From Ariolimax columbianus (taxonomy: Eukaryota > Mollusca > Gastropoda > Stylommatophora > Arionidae): 64,000 nt of DNA. The notes beneath the pieces are model-generated. The model had not been told where the DNA came from and did not search any database. It worked only from the letters and a program-made list of their open reading frames with translations. Positions 1 to 10,543 of the stretch are shown here, in pieces. The position numbers were made by a program, and so were the translations under genes. The stretch's first letter is position 1; each line of letters begins with the position of its first letter. The DNA lies in contig JAVGWX010000012.1 in assembly GCA_036924085.1 (NCBI GenBank), positions 30,292,479 through 30,356,478 on the forward strand. The letters are read 5' to 3'.

Positions 1-346
1 AGCATACACACATTATCACCCAATCATTCAGAGCACCCACACCTATCTCTAAATCACTCAGAGCATCCACACCTTATCTTTCAATCACTCAGAGCATCCA
101 CACCTTATCTCTCAATCACTCAGTGCATCCACACCTTATCTCTCAATCACTCAGAGCATCCACACCTTAACTGTTAATCACTCAGAGCATCCACACAGTA
201 TCGGTCAATCACTCAGAGCCTTCACAGCTTATCTGTCAATCACTCAGAGCATCTACAACTTATCTGTCAATCACTCAGAGCATAAACACATTGTCTGTCA
301 ATCACTCAGAGCATCCACAAATTGTCTGTCAATCACTCAGTATAAT
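1..346. repeat. 31-bp tandem repeat (satellite)
   Basis: About eleven head-to-tail copies of a 31-bp unit built around aatcactcagagcatccac, diverged by scattered substitutions. The array runs off the left edge of the window, so its true length is unknown. No coding potential is seen. Confidence 0.9.
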
Positions 347-519
347 CTAGAATGATCATTTCACACTCTGACACTTAACTGTCCAAGAATGATCTTGGAG
401 CCGCTTCAATCATACTTCAATCATCAATGACGATTGGTGATTTTCTATCGCTTCAAAATGTGTGTGCTGTATCAGTTATTTACCGTCTGTTAATTCCACG
501 AGGACTTCTAGTGGAAACA

Positions 520-752
520 ACATTGTCCAAACCAATATTTAACCAACATTGTCCAAACCAATATTTAACCAACAGTGTCCAAACCAATATTTAACCAACA
601 TTGTTCAAACCAATATTTAACCAACATTGTCCAAACCAATATTTAACCAATATATTCCAAGCCAAATTTTAACCGACATTGTCCAAATCAATATTTAACC
701 AACATTGTCCAAACCAAACTTTAACCAACATTGTCCAAACCAATATTTCATT
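520..752. repeat. 26-bp tandem repeat, left arm
   Basis: About nine copies of a 26-bp unit containing attgtccaaaccaatattt. The mirror array lies at 14279-14530 in the other arm and differs slightly in copy number and variants, which shifts the alignment of the arms at their outer ends. Confidence 0.9.
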
Positions 753-1037
753 GTTATCTGTTTAACAGTACACAGTCCACATTTTCTTGAGAGTTTTCTT
801 CAGACGGAATGTCTGAATTTTCTTGAGTAATCAACGATAGTTCATACTTCTTACCGCGAAAAAGGATCTACAGATATAACTTACACCCATTGAATCTTTG
901 ATAAGACCAGGTTCAGGTACGCCTGGTAAACGGGCGTGGGCGTTCACTACACGCTATCTACACGCTTGTTCTCATGATCGTCTTCTGTGTCTTTGGTGTG
1001 GTTTTGTATTCAGTAAAATCCGTTTTTGGCACTAACA

Positions 1038-2188
1038 ATTTGAAGGATATTAGAGAAAACATTGGGATCAAGATGCTGAGCAGCGCATGAGCTGCAGTGG
1101 TCAGCGACCCATAGCTGACTGCTAGCGTCAGGGCCAGCGAACTATAGCTGCCAAGACCCTTCTACACCTCCACGCGGTGATCCTGGATAACATGCTGCAG
1201 CAGGGCAGACTGGCTAAGGAGAAGAGATCGAAGAGGGAATGCTAACCCGGTACTAAAAAAATGCTTGCTGAAGTCGGATGTGTTGGACCGAAAGGTGCAA
1301 ATATCGCAGCCAAGCTGTAAACTACAACACAACGCATTCCGTTCTCTGGAATACATTCTGCTACTTAAGCCCTTTCAGGGTTTGGTAGTGGGAGATTGAG
1401 AACGAACGAAGAAGAAGAAGAAGAAGAAGAAGAATAGAAAACATTGCTCAGGATAGACTAACAAGGTCAACAATGGCATGTGGCTGAACATTTCTGATGC
1501 TTAGACATTCAACAAAGTGTGACAAGTTATTCCCGTATGATGAGTTTGAGTTATTTGCACACGAGATTGTTTGCTGGAGTGTAATATGATGTTTCGTCTC
1601 ATTTCTTGCCACTTTTATTGTCTCCTGCTGGCTGTTTAAAAGACTGGACTATGTAATGATGTTATTGACAGGCTTTGATGATGAGATAGATTGTAAATGT
1701 GATTGCTTGCCTGAATTGGGATGATGTAGCTTGTCCATCTTTACCACCCCACATTACAAATTGACGTAATTTCCTTTTCAGTCGCATTATTTGTTAGCAC
1801 GTCACATTTTACTATGATTGTTGACTTTGAGAGCATATAACCATTTGAAGGTGTTGGTTTAAAGATATGATTTTGTTGTGTATAGAGATATAAATTTTTA
1901 CAGAATTTGTTGGTGTTATTGTTTATATTGTGTGTGTGTGTTAGTTTTTGAGATACAAGAACATGAAGATATAAATGTTGAAAAGCAGCACAGACATTTA
2001 GACTCACATATTCTGGGTGCGCCATGTCTGCAGTCAATTTTTGAAATTACCACAGAGGACGGAAAGTGACCCCCCCCCCCCCCTCCTCCACCCCCACCCC
2101 CCATCAGAAATGTTCAGCCACGTGCCATTGTTGACCTTGTTCGTCTATCCTGAGCAATATTTTCTCTAATATCCTTCAAATCGACATC
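1038..2188. mobile_element. Foldback-like DNA element with ~80-bp inverted ends (left arm)
   Basis: Sequence at 1038-1053 plus 1447-1500 reappears in reverse complement at 2104-2188 (shared core gctcaggatagac, then caaggtcaacaatggca). This gives inverted ends of about 80 bp around an AT-rich interior of about 600 bp. The left inverted end is interrupted by a SINE-like insertion at 1065-1435. The interior contains a poly-C tract (about 2069-2102) but no recognisable transposase. It could be a MITE or a foldback element. The family is not recognised and no clear target-site duplication was found. Confidence 0.6.
1065..1435 (+). mobile_element. (GAA)n-tailed SINE-like element, long form (left arm)
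   Basis: A roughly 370-bp element ending in (GAA)n and flanked by an 11-bp target-site duplication, AGAAAACATTG, at 1054-1064 and 1436-1446. It belongs to the commonest family in the window; related copies lie near 13598 (mirror), 14674, 19232, 23390, 29744, 43724, 51528, 55788 and 57748. The body holds a conserved core, gaagtcggatgtgttgg followed by accgaaaggtgcaaatat. I see no convincing tRNA A and B boxes at its head, so it may be a non-autonomous LINE derivative rather than a tRNA SINE. Confidence 0.8.
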
Positions 2189-2259
2189 TGTTAGTTTCTA
2201 CTATAAACGTATTTATTACATCTAAATAAACAAACTAAACAGATCTACCTCATAAAAAT

Positions 2260-2720
2260 CCGTTTGTTAAATTGGGTCAGACTCATCCATCACACCAACA
2301 TCGTTCTTCCATAGGTTGTTGTAATGGATGTGAATGATAGTTTTGGTCATGGCACGGTATGGAGGAGTTACTGAACTTTACTACTAGTTGTGAAGGCAGC
2401 ATCGGCTGTCTTGTTTCCTGCAATGCCACAGTGGACAACTGGAGGACAACTGTCTAGGTCCTTTGGATAATGTTTAGCTCAGTTATTTTTTTCCCTGTGG
2501 CTTGTGTTCATTTCTATGTTGTATAGGGATTTAAGTACGGACCTGCAATGAGTACAGGGAACTATCTTAGCTGGTGCTTGTTCATTGGGCAAGGTAAGGA
2601 TTCTCAGTGTCTGGAGAATTGCCATGGATTCTGCTCTTAAATTTGAGATTTTCCCCGTCCGGAAAGCCTTACCCCGTCCAACATATATATATTTATATAT
2701 TACATTTTTCTTCAATCATC
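2260..2720 (-). pseudogene. Jockey/R1-type RNase H domain relic (left arm)
   Basis: The minus-strand translation carries recognisable RNase H pieces of a LINE ORF2: SNLRAESMAI (the region of the second acidic catalytic residue) and, after a stop, VVHCGIAGNKTADAA (the His/Asp region near the end of the domain). The third acidic position (TDA in active copies) reads as THC, so it is catalytically dead. Stops occur near 2479. It resembles, but is well diverged from, the RNase H domain of the Jockey element at 24473-27321. Confidence 0.7.
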
Positions 2721-2977
2721 TCCTGAGCCAAAGCTTTAAGTTGGAGTAGGGTATGGTGGTTGGTGTGTCTTTTTAATTCCCAGGATCTAAAAACTGATTG
2801 TAATTTTTCAGAATGGTTTCACCAAGCACAGCATAAACTTAAATATAATTGTAAGGAAAATTATCTATAACAGGCGCAATATTTTAAAATGCGCAAAATA
2901 TTAAGGGGGGGGTATCATTGTTTTTTCCTAAGTAAAGAAGGAAAGGGAGGAGCTCATTCTTGAGTAATACAGTAATA

Positions 2978-3609
2978 CAGGGTGTCCCACTCGCGACCGG
3001 CCCCTGGATTTTCGCATATAATATTAAAGCAACGAACGTAATTCAATAATATTTTACACAGACATGTCTTTATTGTGTGAGAGGCAAGATGACGTAAGTA
3101 CACGAGTGACGAAGTCTGTGACTTCTGATGTTTTGGTGAATATCTTCTGTAAAACGGAGAAGTGACCTCACTCTGTTTCATTTGACACTGTCCTACAATC
3201 ACACTCTTGCACAACTTTCCCACGCGCCCTCAGGGCTAGACCCTTCCATTTCACTTTGGTTTGGGTGGCTTCTGAGAGCGCACAAACCTAACATAGGTAC
3301 ATACAGACGCACACATACATCCAAGTACTGGTTTATGCGTATTAATATCGACCAGTTGACTACGGTCTGGAGTGGAATAGGCGCGCCTCCGCCAGCAGAA
3401 ACTAGTGAGGCAAACACAAAAAATTGAAAAAAATAAAAAGTGTATTAAGACATGCCTTACGCTAATTTCGACAACTTTCAAAGTTTTCTATGAGCGCACA
3501 ATGCTTTTCACACACCAAAGTATATCCTTGTCAAATATTATTAAATGACGTTCATTGGTTTAAATGTTAGAAGGGTAAACCAGGGGCCGGTAACCAGTTG
3601 GACACCCTA
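2978..3609. mobile_element. Tc1/mariner-type MITE with ~100-bp TIRs (left arm)
   Basis: A 632-bp element flanked by TA (2976-2977 and 3610-3611). Its ends, cagggtgtcc and its complement (outermost base C or T), begin imperfect inverted repeats of about 100 bp that share ccggcccctgg and aataatattt. TA duplication and the cAGGGTGTCC end are typical of mariner-like non-autonomous elements. There is no transposase. The centre (3160-3425) is occupied by a family B dispersed repeat. The mirror copy is at 11425-12056. Confidence 0.8.
3160..3425 (+). repeat. Dispersed repeat family B, copy 1 (left arm)
   Basis: A roughly 270-bp sequence recurring at 4978-5262, 15676-15985 and, inverted, near 39470-39625, plus the mirror copies in the right arm. 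Shared blocks include ttgcacaactttc, gcgcacaaacctagcatag, ggtacatacagacgca, ctggtttatgcgt and gcgcgcctccgccag. This copy lies in the middle of a mariner-type MITE. There is no tRNA head and no ORF that persists between copies. The family name is mine. Confidence 0.85.
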
Positions 3610-4326
3610 TAGTTGTCGAATGTACCTAACAATGCCAGAACATGACAAATGATTTATTTTGTTGTTGGTCCAGGAAGGATTAATGTTCGGGCATCCCTCA
3701 ACGACTTTCATAGCATGTGTCTCAGGAAATACTGACAGTAGTATAAACATTTAACTTAATAATGTTTGTCTGCTAGAAAAAGTAGTTCATTAATTGAACT
3801 AAAAATATCACTTGTTATGAAATTCTAGTTAGTTCGGGCTCCTTAAATATCAAGTAATCTTTCCTGAATGAATGTGCAAGAAATTTATGAATAAATAACT
3901 ACCGTTGATTGAAGATTGAATTTATTTTCCAACAGAGTAGATACAACGATAGCAATGAGAAATGTTTGTGAAAGACTGTCGGCTGCATTTAAGTTTCAGC
4001 AATCGAGTCTGAGGTGGTAAAGGGAGACAATTTGAAATAGTTGTAAAATGAAAGGGGGGAAAACTCTTTCGCTTAACATGACAAGGTGGATAACAAACTC
4101 GGCAATATAAAGATCAAATTATAAACCGCGAATCATTATAAAGAAACAAGATACTGGGTAATAAATATAATAAGTACGTTATATATGTTAAAGTGCAGTG
4201 GAAAAACAATTAGTATGCCAACAAATTGCAAAACGTCAAGCGAAAACGTTAGAACTCTATTAACATAACACTATACCGTTTTTGCAATAGTTAGCAAGAC
4301 TGTTGACATCACATACTTGATCAATC

Positions 4327-4490
4327 ATACTTACCTGGCTCGGGGGCTACTGTGATCAATAAGGCAGTGCTCCCAGGGTGAGGACCTTCCATTGCACCTC
4401 GGTTGGTTTGACCCCTGCGATCGCCCCAAATGTGGACGACTCGAGTGCGTAATTTTTGCGTAGTGGGGACTGCGTTCGCGCTATCCCCTG
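4327..4490 (+). ncRNA. U1: U1 spliceosomal snRNA (left-arm copy)
   Basis: A full-length, 164-nt U1 snRNA gene. U1 recognises 5' splice sites at the start of spliceosome assembly in the nucleus. The transcript would begin with AUACUUACCUG, the exact 5'-splice-site pairing segment. The stem-loop 2 loop keeps AUUGCAC (U1A protein contact). An Sm site, AAUUUUUGCG, lies at 4451-4460. Stem-loop 4 (ggggactgcgttcgcg, then ctatcccc) closes the 3' end at ctg. In stem-loop 1 the stem ACUGU/GCAGU is preserved relative to the vertebrate pairing by compensating changes, while the U1-70K loop reads GAUCAAUAAG instead of the usual GAUCACGAAG. An upstream PSE and a 3' box should exist, but I cannot define them for this lineage. 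The copy in the other arm is identical by eye. Confidence 0.95.
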
Positions 4491-4689
4491 ATCAATCAAA
4501 TGTAATGAACAGTTCACTTAGTATTTACCCTCGTCATACGGCTCGGAAAGTTACTTAATTTTGTTTCATTACGTGCACAGAAAACTCGCCTACCAAAATG
4601 GAGAAGAGTGGCTCTTCAGAGGACGAGTGAGTATCTCTGGGAGATGGGAACAACAGAGAAGATTCTTCCGGGCGAAATCTAAATATGTA

Positions 4690-4832
4690 GCCATGTCAAG
4701 TCTGCTGAAAATTATATTGAAGGGCAAGACAGACAACATCAAGATGTGGTCGTGAAACAGTTTGAATGTGTGTACCAACCCATTGCCGTCGACCCTCGAT
4801 GCGGAGATGGCACTTGATGATGATGATAATGC
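4690..4832 (+). mobile_element. RTE-like LINE 3' end with (GAT)n tail (left arm)
   Basis: The block ending gtcgaccctcgatgcggag, then atggcacttgatgatgatgat, resembles the ends at 35521-35590 (inverted) and about 54530-54580. It terminates in a short GAT repeat, as RTE-clade elements often do. Only the terminal part is preserved here, and upstream coding sequence (4561-4690) is not recognisable. Confidence 0.45.
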
Positions 4833-4977
4833 TACATATTTTTATAAGGAAAGCGCTGTCCTGTACAAAATAATGGAACGCAGTTTCTGTATTTTATGCA
4901 CTATCAATCTTTCTCACATTTAAAATATGATGTCTACCAATAAAAATAATATGTACACATTAAGGACACACACCCTG

Positions 4978-5262
4978 GGGGCCACTCTTCCTGCTCTCTC
5001 TTCTCACCTCACTCTGTTCCATTTGAATCTATCCTACAGTCACACTCCTGCACAACTTTCACACGCGCCCTCATGGTGAGGCCCTTCCATTGAACTTTGG
5101 TTGGGCTAGCTTCTGAGGGCGCACAAACCTAGCATAGGTACATACAGACGCATACATGCATCCAAGCACTGGTTTATGCGTCCTGATATCGCCCAATGGA
5201 CTGGGATGGAAAATGGCGCGCCTCCGCCAGTAGAAACTAATGAGGCAAACATCTAAGCAACA
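4978..5262 (+). repeat. Dispersed repeat family B, copy 2 (left arm)
   Basis: Closest to the copy at 15676-15985, sharing caccctgggggccactctt at the start and gaggcaaacatctaagcaa at the end, so these marks probably define the element boundaries. No target-site duplication is obvious. Confidence 0.85.
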
Positions 5263-6055
5263 AAAACAAACAAAAATGTACACATTTGAATGTGTGCATG
5301 CACGATGTAGGTAGGTAAACATTGCACACATGAACGGATGGAAGTATATATATATATATAATATATGTGAAGATATCAGTGACAAATAATTTGTTGAGAC
5401 TTTTTTCAAAATAAACACGTTTATACATGACTGCGTTCTGATAAATTAATTGACATGATTTGTTTTAAATTCTCTTTTGAACAATTTTTTTCTGGCACTT
5501 TTATTATTTCCTAAATTCTGTTTTTGTGTCTGTTTCTATTCTTTTTTTATTAAGAACACAAATGTCTTAGATATTGTCGGCTCTGTTATTTAGTCTTAGT
5601 TGACCTGTACTTCTACAGGGGAAATGCCCATGTGCAGGTCCTAGCTCTGGCGTGAGATGGATGTAGCCGGGAGGGGGATTTCCTGCTTACTGGACTTGGC
5701 TCGAGCAGCTTATTACTCCGCTTCGGAGGGTTTTTAACTGATGTGTGAGTCCATCTTAATAGACTAAAACACTAGAGACAATTAGACCCGCAGCCTGCTA
5801 GGCGCCATCTATGAATATATTAACAAACCACCTAACCATGGCATGTGCTTGGCCATGTTACACAGTTAGTCTCCTCTCACGAGTTAGTCAGTTAGTTAAG
5901 GGATTGATGACGTCATCATCATACGGCTTTGTCTAGATGACGTAGCCTGCGCTGATTAAAGTGAGGAATATACTGCGCTGGCCATTAACCTCCCTCTTTG
6001 GTCCAGAAATACCTAGGACGACCAATTGCAAGACATACGCCAAGACAGCTAGAGG
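5263..6055. other. No gene seen (left arm)
   Basis: AT-rich DNA with a short (TA)n near 5346-5362 and no coding or RNA signal that I recognise. The stretch is duplicated in the right arm at about 8979-9771. Confidence 0.5.
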
Positions 6056-6245
6056 TAACTCAGGATGCAGGTCCCACCTCCCAAGACAACTGCAGGTAAC
6101 TCAGGATGCAGGTCCCACCTCCCAAGACAACTGCAGGTAACTCAGGATGCAGGTCCCACCTCCAAAGACAACTGGAGGTAACTCAGGATGCAGGTCCCAC
6201 CTCCCAAGACCACTGGAGGTAACTCAGGATGCAGGTCCCACCTCC
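6056..6245. repeat. 41-bp tandem repeat at inner edge of left arm
   Basis: Nearly five copies of a 41-bp unit containing aactcaggatgcaggtccca. The unit derives from the body of the tRNA-like SINE seen complete at 8738-8990, where the mirror array has about one unit fewer. The symmetry of the palindrome ends inside this array. Confidence 0.9.
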
Positions 6246-6400
6246 CATTATATCAACGCACAGAGATAGACAGTGAAAGAGGACTGAGAAATTGTAGATA
6301 GACATCCATTATATCCACGCACAGAGATAGACAGTGAAAGAGGACTGAGAAATTGTAGATAGACATCCATTATATCCACGCACAGAGATAGACAGTGAAT
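6246..6400. repeat. 61-bp tandem repeat
   Basis: About two and a half copies of a 61-bp unit beginning ccattatatccacgcacaga. It lies in the palindrome spacer and is not mirrored. Confidence 0.85.
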
Positions 6401-6940
6401 AGAACAATTGCTAGATTCCGACCACGTGATGAGAACCCTGGGTCAAGTTTAGTACTAGAGTAAGACCTGTGCTACTTGCACGAACCTTTAGAAGTAATCT
6501 TAGTCAGTTAGAGAAGTGATCATAACCAACCTTTTGAGAGACATTAGAATTAATTACATAATTGATGAACTGTATAATATGATAGAATGAATAGCGATTT
6601 GATTGATGTGCATATTATTTTACTTGTGTGAGAAAAATACATGCTGTGTTTTACCTGTGTTAATACAGAATTGTTGGTGTTTTAATTTAGAGAGTTAAGG
6701 AGGGATAGTGGTAAAGAAGATAGGATAGAACATTAACGTTTACCCTGTTAAGGTGTGATAGTGGTAAGGAAGATAGGATAGAACATTAACGTTTACCCTG
6801 TTATATATTATATTAAATGGTACCGTGACTTAGGATATACAATTATCGTTAGGACTGCTACATATTACAATATAGGGTAGCATGACCTAAGATAGAGAGT
6901 AACCTATGGTTAGAACTGTTACATATTATATTAAATGGAC
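6401..6940. other. Spacer DNA with a ~53-bp direct duplication
   Basis: No gene seen. At about 6697-6803 a unit of about 53 bp (tagtggtaaagaagatagga onward) occurs twice in tandem. Related motifs (taggatag, acatattatat) continue to 6935, so this may be a decayed satellite. Confidence 0.55.
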
Positions 6941-8310
6941 AGCTGGACAAAATCAGTAATTATACCACTGCCTAAATCAGGAAACCTAAATATATGTCAT
7001 AACTATCGAACAATCAGTCTGATAAGTCATCCAAGTAAAGTTATCTTGAGAATAATACTTAACAGACTGAAACCACAGGCAGAGAATATCATTGCTGAAG
7101 AATAAGCGGGCTTTCGAGCGGGACGGAGTACCATCGAGCAGATATTTAATCTTCGGATAATGATCAGAAGAACTCAGAGTATCAACAACAACTCTACCAT
7201 GCCTTCATTTACTTTAGAAAGACATTTGACAGAGTGTGGCATGCGGCGCTATGGTCAACAATGAGGCATTATAAGTTCAACAGTGATATTGTGAGGGTAA
7301 TTGCAAACCTTTATCAGCAGGCGACCAGCGCTGTCTCAGTAGAGGGAACGCTATGCGATTGGTTCCGTATGACGGTGGGTGTGAGACAGGGATGTATACT
7401 CTCCCCAACACTTTTCAATATATTTTTGGAGAGAATAATGGAGACAAGCTTAAAAGAACATGTTGGCACGGTTAAAATAGGTGACAGGCTTATCACAAAC
7501 TTCCGATTTGCTGATGATATTGATGAATTGACAGGCACAGAAAGGGAACTCCAGGAGTTGATTGGTAGCTTGGATAGAGCGGCCGTGAGTTTTGGTTTGG
7601 AAATAAATGCAGATAAAACAAAACGCATGACCAATAACATAGCATAGTTTTAATCTGTCATAGAGGCAAATGGAAAGGAACTTGAGGTGGTAAAACGTTT
7701 CAAATATCTGGGATCGTTGATCAGTGAAGACGGATCGAAGCCAGAGGTAATTGCCAGAATAGCACAAACAACAGCGGCGCTGACTAGGCTGAAACCTATA
7801 TGGCGAGACAAGCGCCTCGCCCTCGGTATAAAAGTCAGACTACTGCGCTCTTTGGTGCTATCAATATTTCTGTATGCCTGCGAGACCTGGACCATTACAG
7901 CAGATATCCAGGGCAGAATACATGCAATTGAAATGAGGTGCTATAGAAAACTCATAAATGTTACATATAAAGATCGTGTCACGAACGTAGAAATACGTCA
8001 GAGAGTTGAAGACGCTATTGGTCCTTTTGAAGATCTGTTCACAGCTTTCAAAAGACGAAAGATGGCCTGGTGCGGGCACGTCGAGAGGTCCAACGGAATT
8101 ACCAACTCGATACTCTTTGGGTCCGTACAGGGACAGAGAGGGCGAGGACGTCCAAGGAAGAGATGGGTGGACAACATCACTGAGTGGTCAGGCCTTTATC
8201 CCGGTGAGATACGACAGACGGCGACAGACAGATAGGGATGGCGTGGGATTTTGGGAGTGTCTTCATGTGTGCCCAAACGACCTGATGGGTTACGGGATGA
8301 ACTGAACAGA
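6941..8310 (+). pseudogene. RTE-like non-LTR reverse transcriptase relic
   Basis: A 5'-truncated ORF2 with several breaks. Reading across frames one sees SVIIPLPKSGN and YRTISLISHPSK (RT fingers), a stop (eeTAAagf) near 7100, then in another frame FRKTFDRVWHAALW (motif A region), GVRQGCILSPTLFNI (motif B), NFRFADDIDELTG (motif C, FADD) and LEINADKTK. After a stop near 7646, the open segment 7687-8235 holds the thumb and C-terminus, including FKYLGSLISEDG, FLYACETWTITADIQG and RGRGRPRKRWVDNITEW, typical of RTE-type endonuclease-reverse transcriptases. The endonuclease domain is absent. It is the only sizeable retroelement relic in the palindrome spacer. It is inactive because of stops and frameshifts. 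Confidence 0.88.
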
Positions 8311-8737
8311 ATCGTTTTAATGTAAGGGACAGAACTGCATAAAATAATAAATCTTCGTAAGGTGGTCAAAAGTTATCGGGAAATTAAGTTCACAGGATCA
8401 TCATGCCGTTCGTAATAGTGCAGATGTCTCAAATTCGCGGTTCGAATCCCACGTTGCTGTTTCTCTGGTTTACGACATGATAGTTATAGTGTGACTCTCT
8501 TATCCAAGTACTGTGGATCAAACGAGAGACAACTATCACTTTCTTGATTGAGCAGAGCAGGTGACACAGTTCCGCATGAGAACAGAAAATAGCAGGTTGA
8601 ATAGCCCCCATAAGCTGACTAAACGGGACGCTATGATTCATGTGTATGTGCGTGAATACAGCAGGGACAAGCGAACATATCCTTCAATCCTGTTATATGC
8701 TTAGACAACTGCGATCCTGGCATTAGCGTACGGAGAT
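8311..8737. other. Spacer DNA; isolated tRNA B-box-like motif
   Basis: No gene is recognised. The sequence ggttcgaatccca near 8438-8450 matches an internal Pol III B box and may be a remnant of a tRNA-derived SINE head, but a matching A box and tRNA fold are not evident. Confidence 0.35.
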
Positions 8738-8990
8738 AGGGGGTCGCTGTGCACTCGCCTCTCAAAGTGATGAACACAAATGGTGGACGATCGAGCCCCG
8801 CACGTTTCTAGCAACATCTGGTCTCAATAGAGGTGGGACCTGCATCCTGAGTTACCTCCAGTTGTCTTTGGAGGTGGGACCTGCATCCTGAGTTACCTGC
8901 AGTTGTCTTGGGAGGTGGGACCTGCATCCTGAGTTACCTGCAGTTGTCTTGGGAGGTGGGACCTGCATCCTGAGTTACCTCTAGCTGTCT
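8738..8990 (+). mobile_element. tRNA-derived SINE with internal 41-bp repeats
   Basis: The head, gggggtcgctgtgcactcgc, then a degenerate B-box region (cgatcgagcccc near 8788-8799), is followed by a body with acctgcatcctgagttacct repeated about four times. A related single-repeat copy lies inverted at 55325-55740, where the B box reads gatcgaatcc. The right arm of the palindrome begins inside this element at 8831. Confidence 0.65.
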
Positions 8991-9771
8991 TGGCGTATGT
9001 CTTGCAATTGGTCGTCCTAGGTATTTCTGGACCAAAGAGGGAGGTTAATGGCCAGCGCAGTATATTCCTCACTTTAATCAGCGCAGGCTACGTCATCTAG
9101 ACAAAGCCGTATGATGATGACGTCATCAATCCCTTAACTAACTGACTAACTCGTGAGAGGAGACTAACTGTGTAACATGGCCAAGCACAGGCCATGGTTA
9201 GGTGGTTTGTTAATATATTCATAGATGGCGCCTAGCAGGCTGCGGGTCTAATTGTCTCTAGTGTTTTAGTCTATTAAGATGGACTCACACATCAGTTAAA
9301 AACCCTCCGAAGCGGAGTAATAAGCTGCTCGAGCCAAGTCCAGTAAGCAGGAAATCCCCCTCCCGGCTACATCCATCTCACGCCAGAGCTAGGACCTGCA
9401 CATGGGCATTTCCCCTGTAGAAGTACAGGTCGACTAAGACTAAATAACAGAGCCGACAATATCTAAGACATTTGTGTTCTTAATAAAAAAAAGAATAGAA
9501 ACAGACACAAAAACAGAATTTAGGAAATAATAAAAGTGCCAGAAAAAAATTGTTCAAAAGAGAATTTAAAACAAATCATGTCAATTAATTTATCAGAACG
9601 CAGTCATGTATAAACGTGTTTATTTTGAAAAAAGTCTCAACAAATTATTTGTCACTGATATCTTCACATATATTATATATATATATATACTTCCATCCGT
9701 TCATGTGTGCAATGTTTACCTACCTACATCGTGCATGCACACATTCAAATGTGTACATTTTTGTTTGTTTT
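8991..9771. other. No gene seen (right arm)
   Basis: Mirror of 5263-6043. AT-rich, with a (TA)n tract near 9672-9688 and no recognisable feature. Confidence 0.5.
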
Positions 9772-10056
9772 TGTTGCTTAGATGTTTGCCTCATTAGTTT
9801 CTACTGGCGGAGGCGCGCCATTTTCCATCCCAGTCCATTGGGCGATATCAGGACGCATAAACCAGTGCTTGGATGCATGTATGCGTCTGTATGTACCTAT
9901 GCTAGGTTTGTGCGCCCTCAGAAGCTAGCCCAACCAAAGTTCAATGGAAGGGCCTCACCATGAGGGCGCGTGTGAAAGTTGTGCAGGAGTGTGACTGTAG
10001 GATAGAGTCAAATGGAACAGAGTGAGGTGAGAAGAGAGAGCAGGAAGAGTGGCCCC
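9772..10056 (-). repeat. Dispersed repeat family B, copy 2 mirror
   Basis: Inverted counterpart of 4978-5262, with very few differences. It is present because the arm was duplicated, not by an independent insertion. Confidence 0.85.
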
Positions 10057-10201
10057 CAGGGTGTGTGTCCTTAATGTGTACATATTATTTTTATTGGTAG
10101 ACATCATATTTTAAATGTGAGAAAGATTGATAGTGCATAAAATACAGAAACTGCGTTCCATTATTTTGTACAGGACAGCGCTTTCCTTATAAAAATATGT
10201 A

Positions 10202-10344
10202 GCATTATCATCATCATCAAGTGCCATCTCCGCATCGAGGGTCGACGGCAATGGGTTGGTACACACATTCAAACTGTTTCACGACCACATCTTGATGTTG
10301 TCTGTCTTGCCCTTCAATATAATTTTCAGCAGACTTGACATGGC
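10202..10344 (-). mobile_element. RTE-like LINE 3' end with GAT tail (right arm)
   Basis: Mirror of 4690-4832. The tail reads as (ATC)n on the plus strand at about 10205-10219. Confidence 0.45.
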
Positions 10345-10543
10345 TACATATTTAGATTTCGCCCGGAAGAATCTTCTCTGTTGTTCCCATCTCCCAGAGA
10401 TACTCACTCGTCCTCTGAAGAGCCACTCTTCTCCATTTTGGTAGGCGAGTTTTCTGTGCACGTAATGAAACAAAATTAAGTAACTTTCCGAGCCGTATGA
10501 CGAGGGTAAATACTAAGTGAACTGTTCATTACATTTGATTGAT

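Larger units (their letters stand above)
439..6203 (+). repeat. Left arm of large inverted duplication
   Basis: This segment is repeated in reverse complement at 8831-14612. Matching positions sum to about 15034 along most of its length (for example U1 at 4327 pairs with 10707), drifting by one to about twenty bases where small tandem repeats differ in copy number. Only occasional single-base differences and short indels separate the arms, so the duplication is recent or is kept homogeneous by gene conversion. The outer edge lies near 439-449, just outside a 26-bp tandem repeat. The inner edge falls in a 41-bp tandem repeat. An assembly artefact joining two haplotypes cannot be excluded from sequence alone. 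Confidence 0.93.

Noticed and set aside
1..346. CRISPR array or origin iterons
   Set aside because: Continuous 31-bp satellite without spacers and no replication gene nearby.
1741..2037. 98-codon ORF conserved in both palindrome arms
   Set aside because: Conservation is explained by recent duplication of the arms; the peptide is unrecognised and lies in a foldback element.
1916..2104. ORF beginning with a poly-Gly run
   Set aside because: Translation of a homopolymer C tract.
3182..5428. Several 60-115-codon ORFs duplicated in both arms
   Set aside because: They lie in family B repeats and AT-rich DNA, overlap on both strands and are not preserved between repeat copies.
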